Shown here: one piece after another, positions 9,583-19,733 of the stretch | Layout: every line of letters begins with the position of its first letter | Position numbering within the stretch: the first letter of the stretch is position 1 | Assembly (NCBI RefSeq): GCF_026262505.1 | Contig: NC_067204.1 | Span: 8,837,797-8,901,796 of the forward strand | Length of the DNA: 64,000 nucleotides | Origin: Trichomonas vaginalis G3 | Taxonomy: Eukaryota; Parabasalia; Trichomonadida; Trichomonadidae | Direction of reading: 5' to 3' | Notes under the pieces: generated by a model | Seen by the model: the letters and a program-made list of their open reading frames with translations, nothing else | What the model was told of the DNA's origin: nothing | Databases searched by the model: none | Translations under genes and position numbers: made by a program

Positions 9583-10482
9583 TTATACTTTCTTTGTAAC
9601 TGCACCAATTATGTTATTGATATTGCTTTGAGTTTCTTCCAGTCTTATTTTATCATTTACAATATCTTTAATCATTTCATTACATGCATTCTTAAAACCA
9701 TCTGATTTTTCTAATTTACGTCTATCACTTTCTTTAATTAAATCAAAGTTATAACCTTGTTGAGAATAAAGTGGTTTCTTTATCAATTCCTTGAACGCTT
9801 CTGAAAGTGAAGATGAAGAAATTCTTGCCACTTGAATTGGTTTAAATTCTGCTTTCATTGCTTCTTTCTGTTCATTGAACACTGGATCGAATAAAGCAAC
9901 TTTAAAGAATTTCTTAGCTGGAATTTCAGGTCTCAAATTTGTATATTGACCATCAAACTGATTAACATATCGTGGTAATCCATCCGGTCCCTCTTCAATA
10001 GCGTTTAATTCTTCATTGAAATAAGAATATGGATTATGACGGTATGAATTAATTGGACCATGTTCACCTTCTCCAATGTATTGTTTAACAGCTTTTCCAT
10101 TTTCATCAAATTGCATAGGATAACATTCATTATATGCTTTACGTTTAGGATAATCAGATATAGTTAATTTATACCCATTTATGACTTTAATATTACCTTG
10201 ACCATCAGTAACGAAAACTTCATTTATACCATCAGGTTTTCCATTTGGTCCTGTAATGTCTGCTTCGTGTGCTTCCCAATTTGGACCATGACGTTTGGCA
10301 TATGCTTGAGCTTCTGGTAATGTTAAAACGTTTCTCATTTGTTTAACATCTTTTTGAAGACCAGCAACAATATGAACTAATTCTTTCATTCCGTCTGGAA
10401 CTTTCATAGTTCTATTATATGCACCCCTTTTGTTTGTCCCTTGTTTTAATGGAACCTGTAGAAGATTTGCTATTTCTGTCAT
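9583..10482 (-). CDS. Uncharacterised Polinton virion-associated candidate (299 aa)
   Basis: Intact, 299 residues. Features: basic N-terminus ([19 protein letters not shown]), a Gly/Asn/Asp-rich middle with [18 protein letters not shown] followed by SDYPKRKAY, and a helical C-terminal third. It lies between the CCG protein and the packaging ATPase, all on the minus strand, so a structural or assembly role is inferred. No counterpart was recognised in Polinton 2. Start preceded by a T-rich promoter-like tract. Confidence 0.5.
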   Translation of the reverse strand: MTEIANLLQVPLKQGTNKRGAYNRTMKVPDGMKELVHIVAGLQKDVKQMRNVLTLPEAQAYAKRHGPNWEAHEADITGPNGKPDGINEVFVTDGQGNIKVINGYKLTISDYPKRKAYNECYPMQFDENGKAVKQYIGEGEHGPINSYRHNPYSYFNEELNAIEEGPDGLPRYVNQFDGQYTNLRPEIPAKKFFKVALFDPVFNEQKEAMKAEFKPIQVARISSSSLSEAFKELIKKPLYSQQGYNFDLIKESDRRKLEKSDGFKNACNEMIKDIVNDKIRLEETQSNINNIIGAVTKKV

Positions 10483-10522
10483 GTTTAATTATAAATAAAA
10501 AATAAAAATTAATTATAAAAAG

Positions 10523-11349
10523 TTAATCAAATTTAACACCTCCTTTATTTAAATCAACTATTATTTTTCCATGTTCACCTAATTGCTGATATTGTGTGTA
10601 AAGTTCATTAATGCTCATTGGTAAATTCACTTGATAAAGCATAACGTTCAACTGTTGACGACTAAACCCACTGAAAATGAAAAGTGTTGATAGATTTGAT
10701 TTAATGTTTGTGCTTAATGCTTTGAAGTATTGAACAGCCATGAAGAATGAACACTGAATGTGTCGACATTGAGTTAATAACTGATTAAAATATGATTTCT
10801 CATTTGTTATTAGTTTTGATTTCACTGCATCATCTAGAAAAATGAGTGAATGCAAAAATTCTCTATCAAAATTTGAAATAGAAAGTGTTTCAAATAATTC
10901 ATCCCGTTGTTTATCAATAATTTTATCCTCTAATCCTTGCTTCTTGATTGTATTATATAATTCTTTATACATTAAAAAGTTTTTTAAATAATCTTCTGCT
11001 TCTTCTTGTGATAAATAAATAATTGGAATTTTGATTAAATGCTTTAAAGATTCAAATGTATTATCTGAAGGTGAACCTGAACGGTTGATATAAATTAACA
11101 CATGTGAATGGGGGAAGTGTTAGCAATAATGATAATTTGTTTTAATATCGTTAATGTTTTACCTTTATTTTGTTTACCAATTGCTGCAGTGATTGAATTT
11201 AAGTAACATTCAGAATATGGAATTTTCATTAATTTTTCCTTAGATAGAGCATTTCTATTATCACTCAATGCTTCATTAATCATATCATCTACGTATGTAT
11301 TATATACTCCCGCTAATTCTTCATAAGGGGTGAATGAATTTAAATCCAT
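10523..11349 (-). CDS. A32/FtsK-like genome-packaging ATPase, one frameshift
   Basis: Predicted motor that packages DNA into the capsid. The N-terminal part (11095-11349) has a Walker A-like GKQNKGKTLTI; the C-terminal part (10523-11101) has Walker B HSLIFLDDAV and, downstream, SGFSRQQ as candidate arginine-finger region. The frame breaks at a C5 run near 11113-11117; a C6 would join both parts into about 275 residues. The intact homologue in Polinton 2 (43514-44401) has the same order of motifs. Lies directly downstream of the capsid gene, as in many Polintons. Confidence 0.75.
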
Positions 11350-11373
11350 TTAATCAAAAATAAATTTATAATT

Positions 11374-13012
11374 TTATACATTTCTATTCATCAATATTTC
11401 ATCATATGAACTTCTATACTGCGGTGGTGTACCTGTTGGATGATATTTCAAACCTTCATCCGGTGTCCATGTCCAATATGTAGTCCTAGTAAACCAAACC
11501 TGAGGAGGATTTGTCACTTTTGAACAGTAAGTGTCATTTTCACCCTGAATGATTGGATAAGCTTTCACTTGTACTGTAACTTGTGAGTTGAAAGTTTCTA
11601 ATCCATCAAAGAATATACCCGCTCCATCACGTTGAACTGGAATAGTGCATAAGAATGAAGTTTGGTCTTTCCATGTTCTAGCTAATGGTGCCATTATCAT
11701 CATTCAGTGGTCTAGTTAATGAGTCCTCGTATTCTTCTGTGCATTCATTCACTCCATCTAAATCAGAAGCTTGAAGCATACGTGTAAAGAATATGTCACC
11801 CACTGTGGTCATCGCTTGATCGGGGAAGTTTCTGGAATCTATAGTGACCTGAAGACCTCGAAGCATTGGATTTTCTAAAACTGTTCTTTGCATTGCATTC
11901 TTCGGAAATGCTAACACAACATCTGTAACATTATGAAGAGCGTATGAGAAATCTGAGCTGATACCTTCAGGAGTGATGCAACCTCCATTTAGTGAACGAA
12001 CGTCAATATGTTGAGCTGGAATCATGAATGGATCTTCCTTACTAAATAAACGTGGTATTGCTTTAACTGATTCTTCAATTAAACCGTATCCTGGTGTAAT
12101 GCATTTATCCTCTAAAACTTCCATCTTTGTGCATGAAATAATAACGTCTTCAACTGTTGCGTCAGCAGATGTAGCGGCTAAGCTTGTAATTAATTTGGCA
12201 GGAAGTCCGATTTGTTGGAATTTGCGATCATATTTATAAACATGATTCATAATCTTTTCATAATTTTCATCAGTTATCTTTTCATAAACGTAATTTTGTA
12301 AATCAGCAACTCTTAACGGGTCAACCTGACAAAATACTAAAGTATCCCTGAAAACATAATATTTAAGAATGATTTCACCAAATGATTTAGGATAATCATC
12401 GAACGCCTGAAATGCTAACAAATCATTTACCGGAATAATCATATCAAAAGTGATATCAACTTCTTCATTTGCTTTCTTGAAAACTTCTGAAGGGTCAATA
12501 TATTTACCACATACTGAGTTATCATATTTTTGAACATTATTATATAACGAATGAACAAACTTTTTAACTTTCCTTTCTGATTTTGGTTTATATGTTGCAA
12601 ATGCGAAAGATTCACGGGCGCAATCCATCTGAAGATAACCGGCATCACCTCTTTCGGTTTCTACTTCTAATTGTTTAAAGCTTTGATTTGATGATTTGTA
12701 ACCAACGAATAAACGCATGCATTTAAAAGCGGCATCACATGTGAAAGCTTTATTTGAAACTAGAGTTGCTTTAACTTTGCGTTTAATATATGTGTCACCT
12801 AATTGGTTCACATCATGAGCCGGATTTGTAATTCTTAAATGAGTTTGTTTATCATCAAAATATGGAGCATCAGAGTCATAGCATGAACTTTCAAGTTCTC
12901 TATAATATCTTCTTCCATCATTCTTTGCGAATATTTCATTTATCTTTTCGAATGAATGAAACACATTTCCATTAATCGGTTTGTGTTTGGCACTAAATAG
13001 TTAGTCGTCATT
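11374..13012 (-). CDS. Major capsid protein, double-jelly-roll type, two frameshifts
   Basis: Main frame 11678-12964 (428 residues), with a C-terminal continuation in 11374-11703 and a short N-terminal continuation from the ATG at 13012, which has the usual T-rich leader. Total about 550 residues. Capsid signature: FDMIIPVNDLLAFQAF with GEIILKYY, matching the FDIKIKIPCRKFLILE block of the Polinton 2 capsid (27741-29313). The C-terminal half aligns too (LQVTIDSRNF with LQLSMGAYGS; SFLCTIPVQ with HFLCGFPTE). Frame shifts lie near 11690 and 12963. Forms the icosahedral shell; identification rests on pattern and on the pairing with the second copy. Confidence 0.7.
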
Positions 13013-13080
13013 TATTATTAAATAAAAAATCAAAATTAAAAGATGAAAATGAATTTTTAATTTTAATGAAATAATCAACT

Positions 13081-13296
13081 ATGGCTGCAGGATTCTTTAA
13101 GAAACTGTGGGATAAAGTAAAAAGAGGAGCGCATAAAGTTTGGGAAACAATGAAGAAAGGAGCAAATTGGATATTTAAGAATAAAGAAGCAATTAGTGAC
13201 GTTGCTGAATCAATAACGCCAAAAGCTGCCCCAATAAGAGAAATTTTAAATAAAGGAGAAAAAGTTTATCAAAGACTACAACCGATACTAAGATAA
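13081..13296 (+). CDS. Short amphipathic, Lys-rich peptide (MAAGFFKKLWD family)
   Basis: 71 residues. Begins MAAGFFKKLWDKVKRGAHKV, a strongly amphipathic cationic helix with aromatic residues, followed by a second basic helix. The neighbouring convergent gene 13331-13555 has the same first eleven residues but a different remainder. Small amphipathic, membrane-active or DNA-condensing proteins (for example adenovirus VI or X types) are common in such virions; that role is inferred. Confidence 0.6.
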   Translation: MAAGFFKKLWDKVKRGAHKVWETMKKGANWIFKNKEAISDVAESITPKAAPIREILNKGEKVYQRLQPILR

Positions 13297-13330
13297 AAAT
13301 AATATTTATTTATTTTTCCACTATCTACCC

Positions 13331-13555
13331 CTATTTTATTAAGTATTCCTTCAGCAATTCCACCAATGCGTTACCTGCTTGTGCTCCCATCGCCGGATTA
13401 CCTGCTTTTGTACCTAATACTCCACCTATGATAGTTCCTGCCGTTTTCGCTACTGGTGCCAAAAAGTTTGCAACAGGTTTAATAACCTTTTTATAAACCC
13501 AACCTGCAGCTTTCTTAATTCCATCCCATAATTTTTTAAAGAATCCTGCCGCCAT
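13331..13555 (-). CDS. Short amphipathic peptide with Gly/Ala-rich membrane segment
   Basis: 74 residues: MAAGFFKKLWDGIKKAAGWV, then a hydrophobic Gly/Ala-rich stretch (KTAGTIIGGVLGTKAG), then a helical end. Shares its N-terminal block with the convergent gene 13081-13296 but not the rest, so the block is a duplicated or selected module. Likely minor virion or membrane-lytic protein (inference). Confidence 0.6.
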   Translation of the reverse strand: MAAGFFKKLWDGIKKAAGWVYKKVIKPVANFLAPVAKTAGTIIGGVLGTKAGNPAMGAQAGNALVELLKEYLIK

Positions 13556-13621
13556 TTCTGATTTAATATTAATTAAAAAATATATTTCATCACTTATATT
13601 TTAATTTTTATTTAATGATAA

Positions 13622-13971
13622 ATGAAACCGATTTTAAAAATAAATGAAACAGAGGAGGAAGAAATAAATGAAAGTGAAAATGTTCAACAAAAATAAACGT
13701 TGTTAAACCAATTACTGAAATAAAAATTTTTTCATCTGTTGAAGAATTTAATGACTATTATGCTAATAATAAAAAATTATTTGAAGAATTGACAACATGT
13801 AAATTGAATAAAATGTTTAAAGTTGATGGATTCAAAATTTCAAAAATAAAAGGAGTGGTTAGTTTGAAATCTATTCCTCAATCAAGAATCACCTCATTAA
13901 TGAAAATAGATGATTTAACAAAAAGAATAGAAGAGATTGAAGAAAGAATAAATCAAATAATTGATTCATAA
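13622..13971 (+). CDS. Small acidic/coiled-coil protein, frameshifted
   Basis: ATG at 13622 opens MKPILKINETEEEEINESEN and stops after an A5 run near 13690. One extra A continues into a frame of about 90 residues ending with the coiled coil DDLTKRIEEIEERINQII at 13971. Total about 116 residues. Not recognised. Lies between the amphipathic-peptide pair and a decayed gene. Confidence 0.45.
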
Positions 13972-13996
13972 ATCATGACTCGTTGAGCCCGGGTCC

Positions 13997-14477
13997 TTAA
14001 AGCCCATCACTGAGTTCAAGGTTATATTCATCAAATATTTCATTATTAAATGCAACTTCTGCTAGTTTATTTATTTTTTCAATACGATCATTTGAAAGTC
14101 TATCGTTTAATTTTTTCTGAAGTTTTTCATTTTCTAGTTCTGAAACTTTATTTGGGTATGAGATATTTTAAAACCGTTAAATTCTTTTCCTCAGTTTTGA
14201 TCATTATTTACAAAGAACTTTTGTGGTTGAATTCGTTTAAACATTTATCATTAATATTTGTTATAAATTCAATATTCGGAATTAATTCCCAAATTTTTGC
14301 ATTTTCAATTAATTTATTATCAAATGCAAAAGCAATAGGTTTAATATTAAACTTACCTTTATAAATAAACTTTCTACATAATCATCGAAATAAACATCTA
14401 CTTGTTTAACATTTTCAAGAATTGGTGAAAGAGCATCCATTAATTGATTGACGGTTACGAATCTTGATCCACTCATT
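13997..14477 (-). pseudogene. Decayed Polinton gene with coiled-coil end
   Basis: ATG at 14477 (MSGSRFVTVNQLMDALSPIL) with T-rich leader. The frame breaks at about 14360, again near 14205 and near 14150, and finishes in a coiled-coil segment (SELENEKLQKKLNDRLSND) reaching a stop at 13997. Read together it would be about 155 residues. Too damaged to assign. The last codons overlap a GC-rich palindromic block at 13983-14003. Confidence 0.4.
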
Positions 14478-14541
14478 TATCATTAAATAAAAAAATAAAT
14501 TATTCAAAAATGTAAGACATGAAATTTTTAAAATTTATTTT

Positions 14542-15132
14542 TCATTCATGAAAATAATTATTTCTAATTTCTTTTACTCTCTCGTACATACTAGATTTAA
14601 AGAATTCAGAACTTTTACCATAATCTCCTAAATGTTTTCTTATCCCTAACGTGTGCCAGTTATTATATGAAACTGAATAAACTTTATCTTTATCTTTACA
14701 CCTTTCATCACTTCCAATATATTTATATTTCAATTTTGATTTAGCATTTTCATATTCATTAACGTTTAATAATTCACAGTCTTCCTTTTTAAATAAATGT
14801 TTTATGTATTCAGGATTTAATACTCTACGTTTATATGCTCCTAACTTAGTTCTAAAGGTTTTTCTACAAAATTTAGGAATTCCATCCTCTTTAATGTCAT
14901 CAATGATTTCCATTTCATTATTTTCAATTTCTTCTTCCCGTTTATGAGGTCTTTGATTATGACTCCATTGATTCCATGAAATTAAATATTCTTTATCATT
15001 ATATTTATACCTCATTAGCTTATTTTGGCTTTCATATTCATTTAATAATTCACAATCTTCATTTTTAAATTGAAGTTTAACCCATTCAGGATTTAAACAA
15101 TGTTTAATTAATCGCGGAATATCTGACATCAT
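14542..15132 (-). CDS. Predicted DNA-binding protein with duplicated motif
   Basis: 196 residues, intact. Two tandem copies of a roughly 65-residue module: LNPEWVKLQFKNEDCELLNE to YLISWNQW, and LNPEYIKHLFKKEDCELLNV to YSVSYNNWHTLG. This resembles the repeated EDCELL / I-S-W-x-x-W DNA-binding modules that accompany endonuclease-like proteins of large DNA viruses. A C-terminal basic helix follows. No HNH or GIY-YIG catalytic motif is visible. It is the last recognisable gene before the host region, hence close to the terminus of Polinton 1. Confidence 0.55.
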   Translation of the reverse strand: MMSDIPRLIKHCLNPEWVKLQFKNEDCELLNEYESQNKLMRYKYNDKEYLISWNQWSHNQRPHKREEEIENNEMEIIDDIKEDGIPKFCRKTFRTKLGAYKRRVLNPEYIKHLFKKEDCELLNVNEYENAKSKLKYKYIGSDERCKDKDKVYSVSYNNWHTLGIRKHLGDYGKSSEFFKSSMYERVKEIRNNYFHE

Positions 15133-15648
15133 CTATATATAGCTTCTTTTATAAAAGATAAAAAAATAAATTATTTTAAAATTAATGTTAATTTTTTAAT
15201 GATTTATAAATAAATATATTTTAATGCATCGTCTATATATAGATGTAACAAAAAAAGTCACTAAACCCTTCCACATATACTACTTATCGATAAATGAATT
15301 ATATTTAACAACAGATCAAGTTTAAACACATCTTTGCTGATTACTCATGAGTTGAGGTGAGCGATTGTTCACTTGTTAGACATTTGAAATTCAGATGATA
15401 GAGATATCTATCTAATAGAATGCAACAAGTATTTCGGAAGGATATAAGCATCATTTCCCATGAAATATGTATTAAAAGTTTTTTTTTTAATTAAAGAAGT
15501 AGAATTGAAGTAATTTTCCTAGAATTTCATGCCACCATAATCAAGAAAAATACTTTGGCAATCTGTGTTGTCATCAAATTCAAATGCTTCCGTGAGAGCG
15601 AAATCTTTATTTGTAACGAATTTGTAAACTCCAAAATCTCGCTCTTTG
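15133..15648. other. Junction region between Polinton 1 and host DNA
   Basis: No gene found. Contains two occurrences of TCTATATATAG (about 15131 and 15231), T/A-rich stretches, and from about 15240 sequence without the element's T-tract/ATG pattern. The terminus of Polinton 1 should be here, but without its partner TIR it cannot be placed. Confidence 0.4.
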
Positions 15649-17766
15649 ATGGAGCAGGAACTTGAACAGCTTCTCCTCCATTGCAGAGATACACCAGAAA
15701 AAGAGCGAGATTTCTCACCTCTATACAAGTTTTTCACAAAAGTTATACAGAAAGATCAAAGAATCAAGATAACAGACAGAATCTCCCCGTTAATCAGTTT
15801 ACTTTCAACTGCAGACGGAGGGTTATTATGGCCGATAGCAAAAGACGTTCTTGATGGCTATAAACCTTATATGATTGTACCTCCACTTTACGTTAAAGAT
15901 GGATCATACTCTCCGAGGAAGCCAAAGCGACTTATATTAGCAAATAATACGTTAGTTATCCCGAAATCACTCAGTTCTCCTATATCACCTCGCTCAACAA
16001 GGACGAAAACTTTTGTAAAACCATTAACTGATCGAGATATCCTTCCCAAGCTTGTTTTTTCTCCTGAAAAGACATTGTTTCATTGTAAACCAAAGGCCTC
16101 GACACCTCGTGGGCCATCATCTCTTTCATATACCATTTCTAGAAAAACAAACGAAATGTCGACTCCTTTTGAGAATACTAGAACTCTTTCATTACACGGA
16201 ATTGTTAAAATAGCACCAGATAGAACTGGCGAATTCATTCCTCTTAACAAATTTTTAAATTTCAAAGAAAGAACTTACATGACTCAACAAATTCCATTCT
16301 TTCAGAACTGGGCACGAAACAAAGCATTCGTAAAATGGTACTACGCATTCAGAATGCGCAGATATCATCATACTCTCGATAAATTATTGGCTATTCCACC
16401 TTTTGAAAGCAAAACGTTTACAGAAGTATATATACATTTGAGGCAGACGATAGATACGGTCTTTAAAACGTGCCATCTCATTTCAAAAGAGCTTCCTTCA
16501 GATAATTTCACAGCATTAACACAAAACAGCACACAGTCACTTGAAGATATGCGTAGACAGATCGAGACATTAAACGAAACACTTAAAAACAAATTAGAAC
16601 ATTTCTTCGAACAAATTCGAGGAATTGCCTTTTTATTACGCTCAGATTACGAAGTTCTCAAGAAAATAGGCGCATTGCCGAAGTCCTTGATCCAGTATTC
16701 CTTGGAAAAGGAAACAAGTTCCCCTTCAATCACTGGAATCCGAAATAGAAACAAAATCTTGTTGCAAGAGCGTACGCTTTCCCATCTTAGAAAGGAGTAT
16801 ATTCCGAGGTTCTTTAACATGGTAAGACTCTTTTTACGCGATTTCAATGGTAAACAGGTAAATACAACATTAAATGAGCTTTACAATCGTTTTACTGAGC
16901 CAGGCTCCAATCATATGATTACGTTATCACTTGATAGAGAGATAGGAATCAAAATGGAGCCAAGCGCTGCAGAGTTTATCGAATGGTTTGAAAATGTTGA
17001 CATGAAAATATGGAGTATCTTCTTGACGTATCAATTAGAGCTTAGTAGTGAAGCCACCAATCTCATATTTGAAGATCAGCCGATTCCTGAGATCAGAATT
17101 GAGAAAGAATTCTTGATGACAGAAGAAATTTCGAGCAAACGCGAGAAATGCCTCCAAATTATCAAAGAAGCATTCGAATCATTCGAAAAGAGACTCATTG
17201 TTCCACGCAAATTCTTCCTGCAAACAATAGAAAGAATTGACGAAGTAAAGGGAAATTTTGTTTACACGACGATAGACGAGTTTACAAAACTTATGAAAGA
17301 ATTCAAAGAATGCAGTGAAAAAATTGACCAACTAACGCGTTTATTCACATGTGGTGCCTTGTATACAGACATGAAACTTGCCAAAATGCAATTAAAGCAA
17401 ATGTTGCAAGTTGCAATGGAATATGCCAAAGGTGTAGGCATAAACAAGGCAAATGAGATATACGAACTCATTCTAGAGAACAGACAGAAGATAATAAACG
17501 AAGAACAGAACCAAAAAGTATCACTTTTGCCACCAGATCCGAAATTTAAGAAAGAAATCTTCACTCAAATCCAATCTCTCGCCACAGAGTTCATGATCAT
17601 TGTACAGATACTGGCTGCAAACTACGGAGATGGACTGATATCTCTGATGGAAAAGAATGAACTTGTAAAAGAAATATTTGGCCAAGCACAAAACGCTTTG
17701 AAGAAAAAGAAAGTCAAAAGACGGGTTCCAAGAAAACAAAAGGAAGAAGCAACAGAAGAAAAATAA
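15649..17766 (+). CDS. Dynein heavy-chain tail-like protein (no motor domain)
   Basis: 705 residues, intact, helical. Around residues 190-240 the pattern FIPLNKFLNF ... FFQNWARNKAFVKWYYAFRM then RRYHHTLDKL matches the region of axonemal dynein heavy-chain tails where an F/W-rich segment precedes the linker. Long helical stretches follow. The C-terminus is very basic then acidic (KKKKVKRRVPRKQKEEATEE). At 705 residues it lacks the AAA+ motor, so it is a stand-alone tail, perhaps flagellar. The ATG at 15649 is the first after an in-frame stop at 15625. Host gene, uninterrupted, unlike the element genes. Confidence 0.5.
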   Translation: MEQELEQLLLHCRDTPEKERDFSPLYKFFTKVIQKDQRIKITDRISPLISLLSTADGGLLWPIAKDVLDGYKPYMIVPPLYVKDGSYSPRKPKRLILANNTLVIPKSLSSPISPRSTRTKTFVKPLTDRDILPKLVFSPEKTLFHCKPKASTPRGPSSLSYTISRKTNEMSTPFENTRTLSLHGIVKIAPDRTGEFIPLNKFLNFKERTYMTQQIPFFQNWARNKAFVKWYYAFRMRRYHHTLDKLLAIPPFESKTFTEVYIHLRQTIDTVFKTCHLISKELPSDNFTALTQNSTQSLEDMRRQIETLNETLKNKLEHFFEQIRGIAFLLRSDYEVLKKIGALPKSLIQYSLEKETSSPSITGIRNRNKILLQERTLSHLRKEYIPRFFNMVRLFLRDFNGKQVNTTLNELYNRFTEPGSNHMITLSLDREIGIKMEPSAAEFIEWFENVDMKIWSIFLTYQLELSSEATNLIFEDQPIPEIRIEKEFLMTEEISSKREKCLQIIKEAFESFEKRLIVPRKFFLQTIERIDEVKGNFVYTTIDEFTKLMKEFKECSEKIDQLTRLFTCGALYTDMKLAKMQLKQMLQVAMEYAKGVGINKANEIYELILENRQKIINEEQNQKVSLLPPDPKFKKEIFTQIQSLATEFMIIVQILAANYGDGLISLMEKNELVKEIFGQAQNALKKKKVKRRVPRKQKEEATEEK

Positions 17767-18359
17767 TCGTATATTTTTTTATTTTACATTGTTTGTTTAT
17801 ATATAATTTTTTTTAAAAAAAATTACATATTTTTTATTTGGGGATTAAATTACCGTTGTCTTCTCAATTTTTCTGATATTTACACTAAATTTTGATCACC
17901 TGAAAAAAAAACATCATACTTGATATGTTCATCCTCCCAACAATTACTATTAGTTAATGGCAAGTTCACGAACAAACATAATTTCGAAACTAAATAATTT
18001 CTTTGAGATCAAATTTTCAATTGTTTTTATTTGTTTTAACCAATAACAAATGAATATCTGCATAATTCAATATACCAGCTCGTTTTCTTTTTATTTCATC
18101 ATCAAATCATTTTGTTTTTATCGACTTTATCTCAAAATTATTGGCAACATTCTTAAATTTTGATGATTAAAGCATATCACATCCTATTTTGGACAATTAG
18201 AATCTCTCTTGAAAGTGAGACTTCCTTCTTCTGTTGATACTTATTGAAATTTTCCATTCATACATTGTATCTTTGGGCGAACACTTAAAAGAAAAATTTT
18301 CGAAAAATTGATTGAGATAATTGGAACAAAATGAATTTTTAAATAAGTATATGATTAAA
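17767..18359. other. Intergenic region between convergent host genes
   Basis: AT-rich, T-tract-rich 3' flanks of the dynein-tail-like and ankyrin genes. No ORF, RNA gene or repeat could be supported. Confidence 0.6.
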
Positions 18360-19733
18360 TTAATTGGCACAAATAGTTTTTAAGTAATCTCCCACTTTAC
18401 CAGTTGCAACCATCAGTGCAGTGGATCCGTTATTATCCTTTGCTTCTTTATTAGCTCCAGCTGATATAAGATATTTAACAACGTCAAGTTTACCATTTTT
18501 TGATGCCCAAATGAGTGGAGTATATCCATGATTATCCTTTGCTTCTTTATTAGCACCAACTGAGACAAGATATTTAACAATTTCCAGCCGACCATTTTTT
18601 GATGCCCAAATGAGTGGAGTAAATCCTACACAATCCTTTGCTTCTTTATCAGCTCCAACTGAGACAAGATATTTTACAACATCAAGATAACCATTAGCTG
18701 ATGGATAAATGAGTGGAGTATATTTATCAAGATTATCCTTTGCTTCTTTATTAGCTCCAACTGAGATAAGATATTTAACAACGTCAAGTTTATTATACCA
18801 TGATGCCCGAATGAGTGCAGTTTTTCCATAATGATCCTCTGCTTCTATATTAGCTCCAACTGAGATAAGATATTGAACAACGTCAAGTTTACCATTTTCT
18901 GATGCCCAAATGAGTGGAGTAAATCCATCAATATCCTTTGCTTCTTTATTAGCACCAACCGAGACAAGATATTTAACAATTTCCAGCCGACCATTTTTTG
19001 ATGCCTTAATGAGTGGAGTATGTCCACAATAATCCCTCATTTCTTTATCACAACCACATTCGATGAGTAATTGAACAAGTCTGAGATTTCCTGTTTCAAT
19101 TGCAAAATGAAGAACATTCTTCTGAGGATTAAATACAGATTTTATGGTAGTAATCTTTTTCCATAGTCCTTCTTTGCATGATTTTAAAATCATTTCATGG
19201 TTTGCTTTCGATGAAATTTCATCAAGGAATTTGTAAACAGTTTCAAACTCACTAGATTCCTTAAGTTCTGTGATTCTAGTTAAAATATCTCGAGAAAGAT
19301 TGTAATTATCAACAGTTTCATTGATAGTCGTATCTTTGGTCGCATTTTCATTCTCATTTTGAAATGCTTTGGGCCTACCTTGAACAATTTCTGTTTCGTT
19401 CGTAGAATAGTTTATTCCTTTCTCATTATGCTTTAAAAAATCAATAATACCATCAAATATACTGAATTTCATGTATCTTTTGACAGATTTCAGAATTTTA
19501 ACGACTTCTTCGAAGTTTTTGATAGTAATATTTGCTTTTCGTGTACATGTATATAATTTTCTTGCGTTAATAGTTGAATGTGATTGCTTGAGAAGAGTAA
19601 TGAATTGATCAACTGTTAAGCGTGAATGTTTCATGATTGCTTTGATATCTCTCATATCAAATGTATCGAAGAAGTTTTCATTGTTAATATAATCGCTGAT
19701 ATGCGCAGCAATGTATTCGAAATTCAGATCCAT
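18360..19733 (-). CDS. Ankyrin-repeat protein, trichomonad type
   Basis: 457 residues, intact. The N-terminal about 190 residues form a helical domain like that heading many trichomonad ankyrin proteins (YIAAHISDYINNENFFDTFD). About eight ankyrin repeats follow, with near-identical units such as GFTPLIWASENGKLDVVQYL and SVGANKEAKD. Probable protein-protein interaction scaffold; partner unknown. Repeats are highly alike at the DNA level, which implies recent expansion or conversion. It ends ICAN at 18360. Belongs to a very large host family. Confidence 0.9.
   Translation of the reverse strand: MDLNFEYIAAHISDYINNENFFDTFDMRDIKAIMKHSRLTVDQFITLLKQSHSTINARKLYTCTRKANITIKNFEEVVKILKSVKRYMKFSIFDGIIDFLKHNEKGINYSTNETEIVQGRPKAFQNENENATKDTTINETVDNYNLSRDILTRITELKESSEFETVYKFLDEISSKANHEMILKSCKEGLWKKITTIKSVFNPQKNVLHFAIETGNLRLVQLLIECGCDKEMRDYCGHTPLIKASKNGRLEIVKYLVSVGANKEAKDIDGFTPLIWASENGKLDVVQYLISVGANIEAEDHYGKTALIRASWYNKLDVVKYLISVGANKEAKDNLDKYTPLIYPSANGYLDVVKYLVSVGADKEAKDCVGFTPLIWASKNGRLEIVKYLVSVGANKEAKDNHGYTPLIWASKNGKLDVVKYLISAGANKEAKDNNGSTALMVATGKVGDYLKTICAN

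Larger units (their letters stand above)
1..15250. mobile_element. Polinton/Maverick 1, partial (left end outside window)
   Basis: The stretch carries the Polinton gene set: PolB end, retroviral-type integrase, primase/SF3 helicase, packaging ATPase, double-jelly-roll capsid candidate, plus fibre and small virion-like genes. Genes are densely packed, mostly preceded by T-rich spacers ending in TATAAATG-like sequence. The left terminus lies before base 1. The right terminus was not located: the last element-like gene ends at 15132 and host coding starts at 15649, so the boundary is somewhere between. No copy of the Polinton 2 terminus (AGTTAGTATCATG) was seen there, so this is a different family. 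Membership of all genes in one element is inferred from continuity. Confidence 0.8.

Noticed and set aside
11678-11703. Programmed frameshift in the capsid genes
   Set aside because: The two capsid genes shift at different places, and many unrelated genes in the elements shift too; no slippery site is conserved.
15519-15737. Minus-strand frames near the dynein-tail-like gene start
   Set aside because: They overlap the start of the large intact plus-strand gene and have shadow-like composition.
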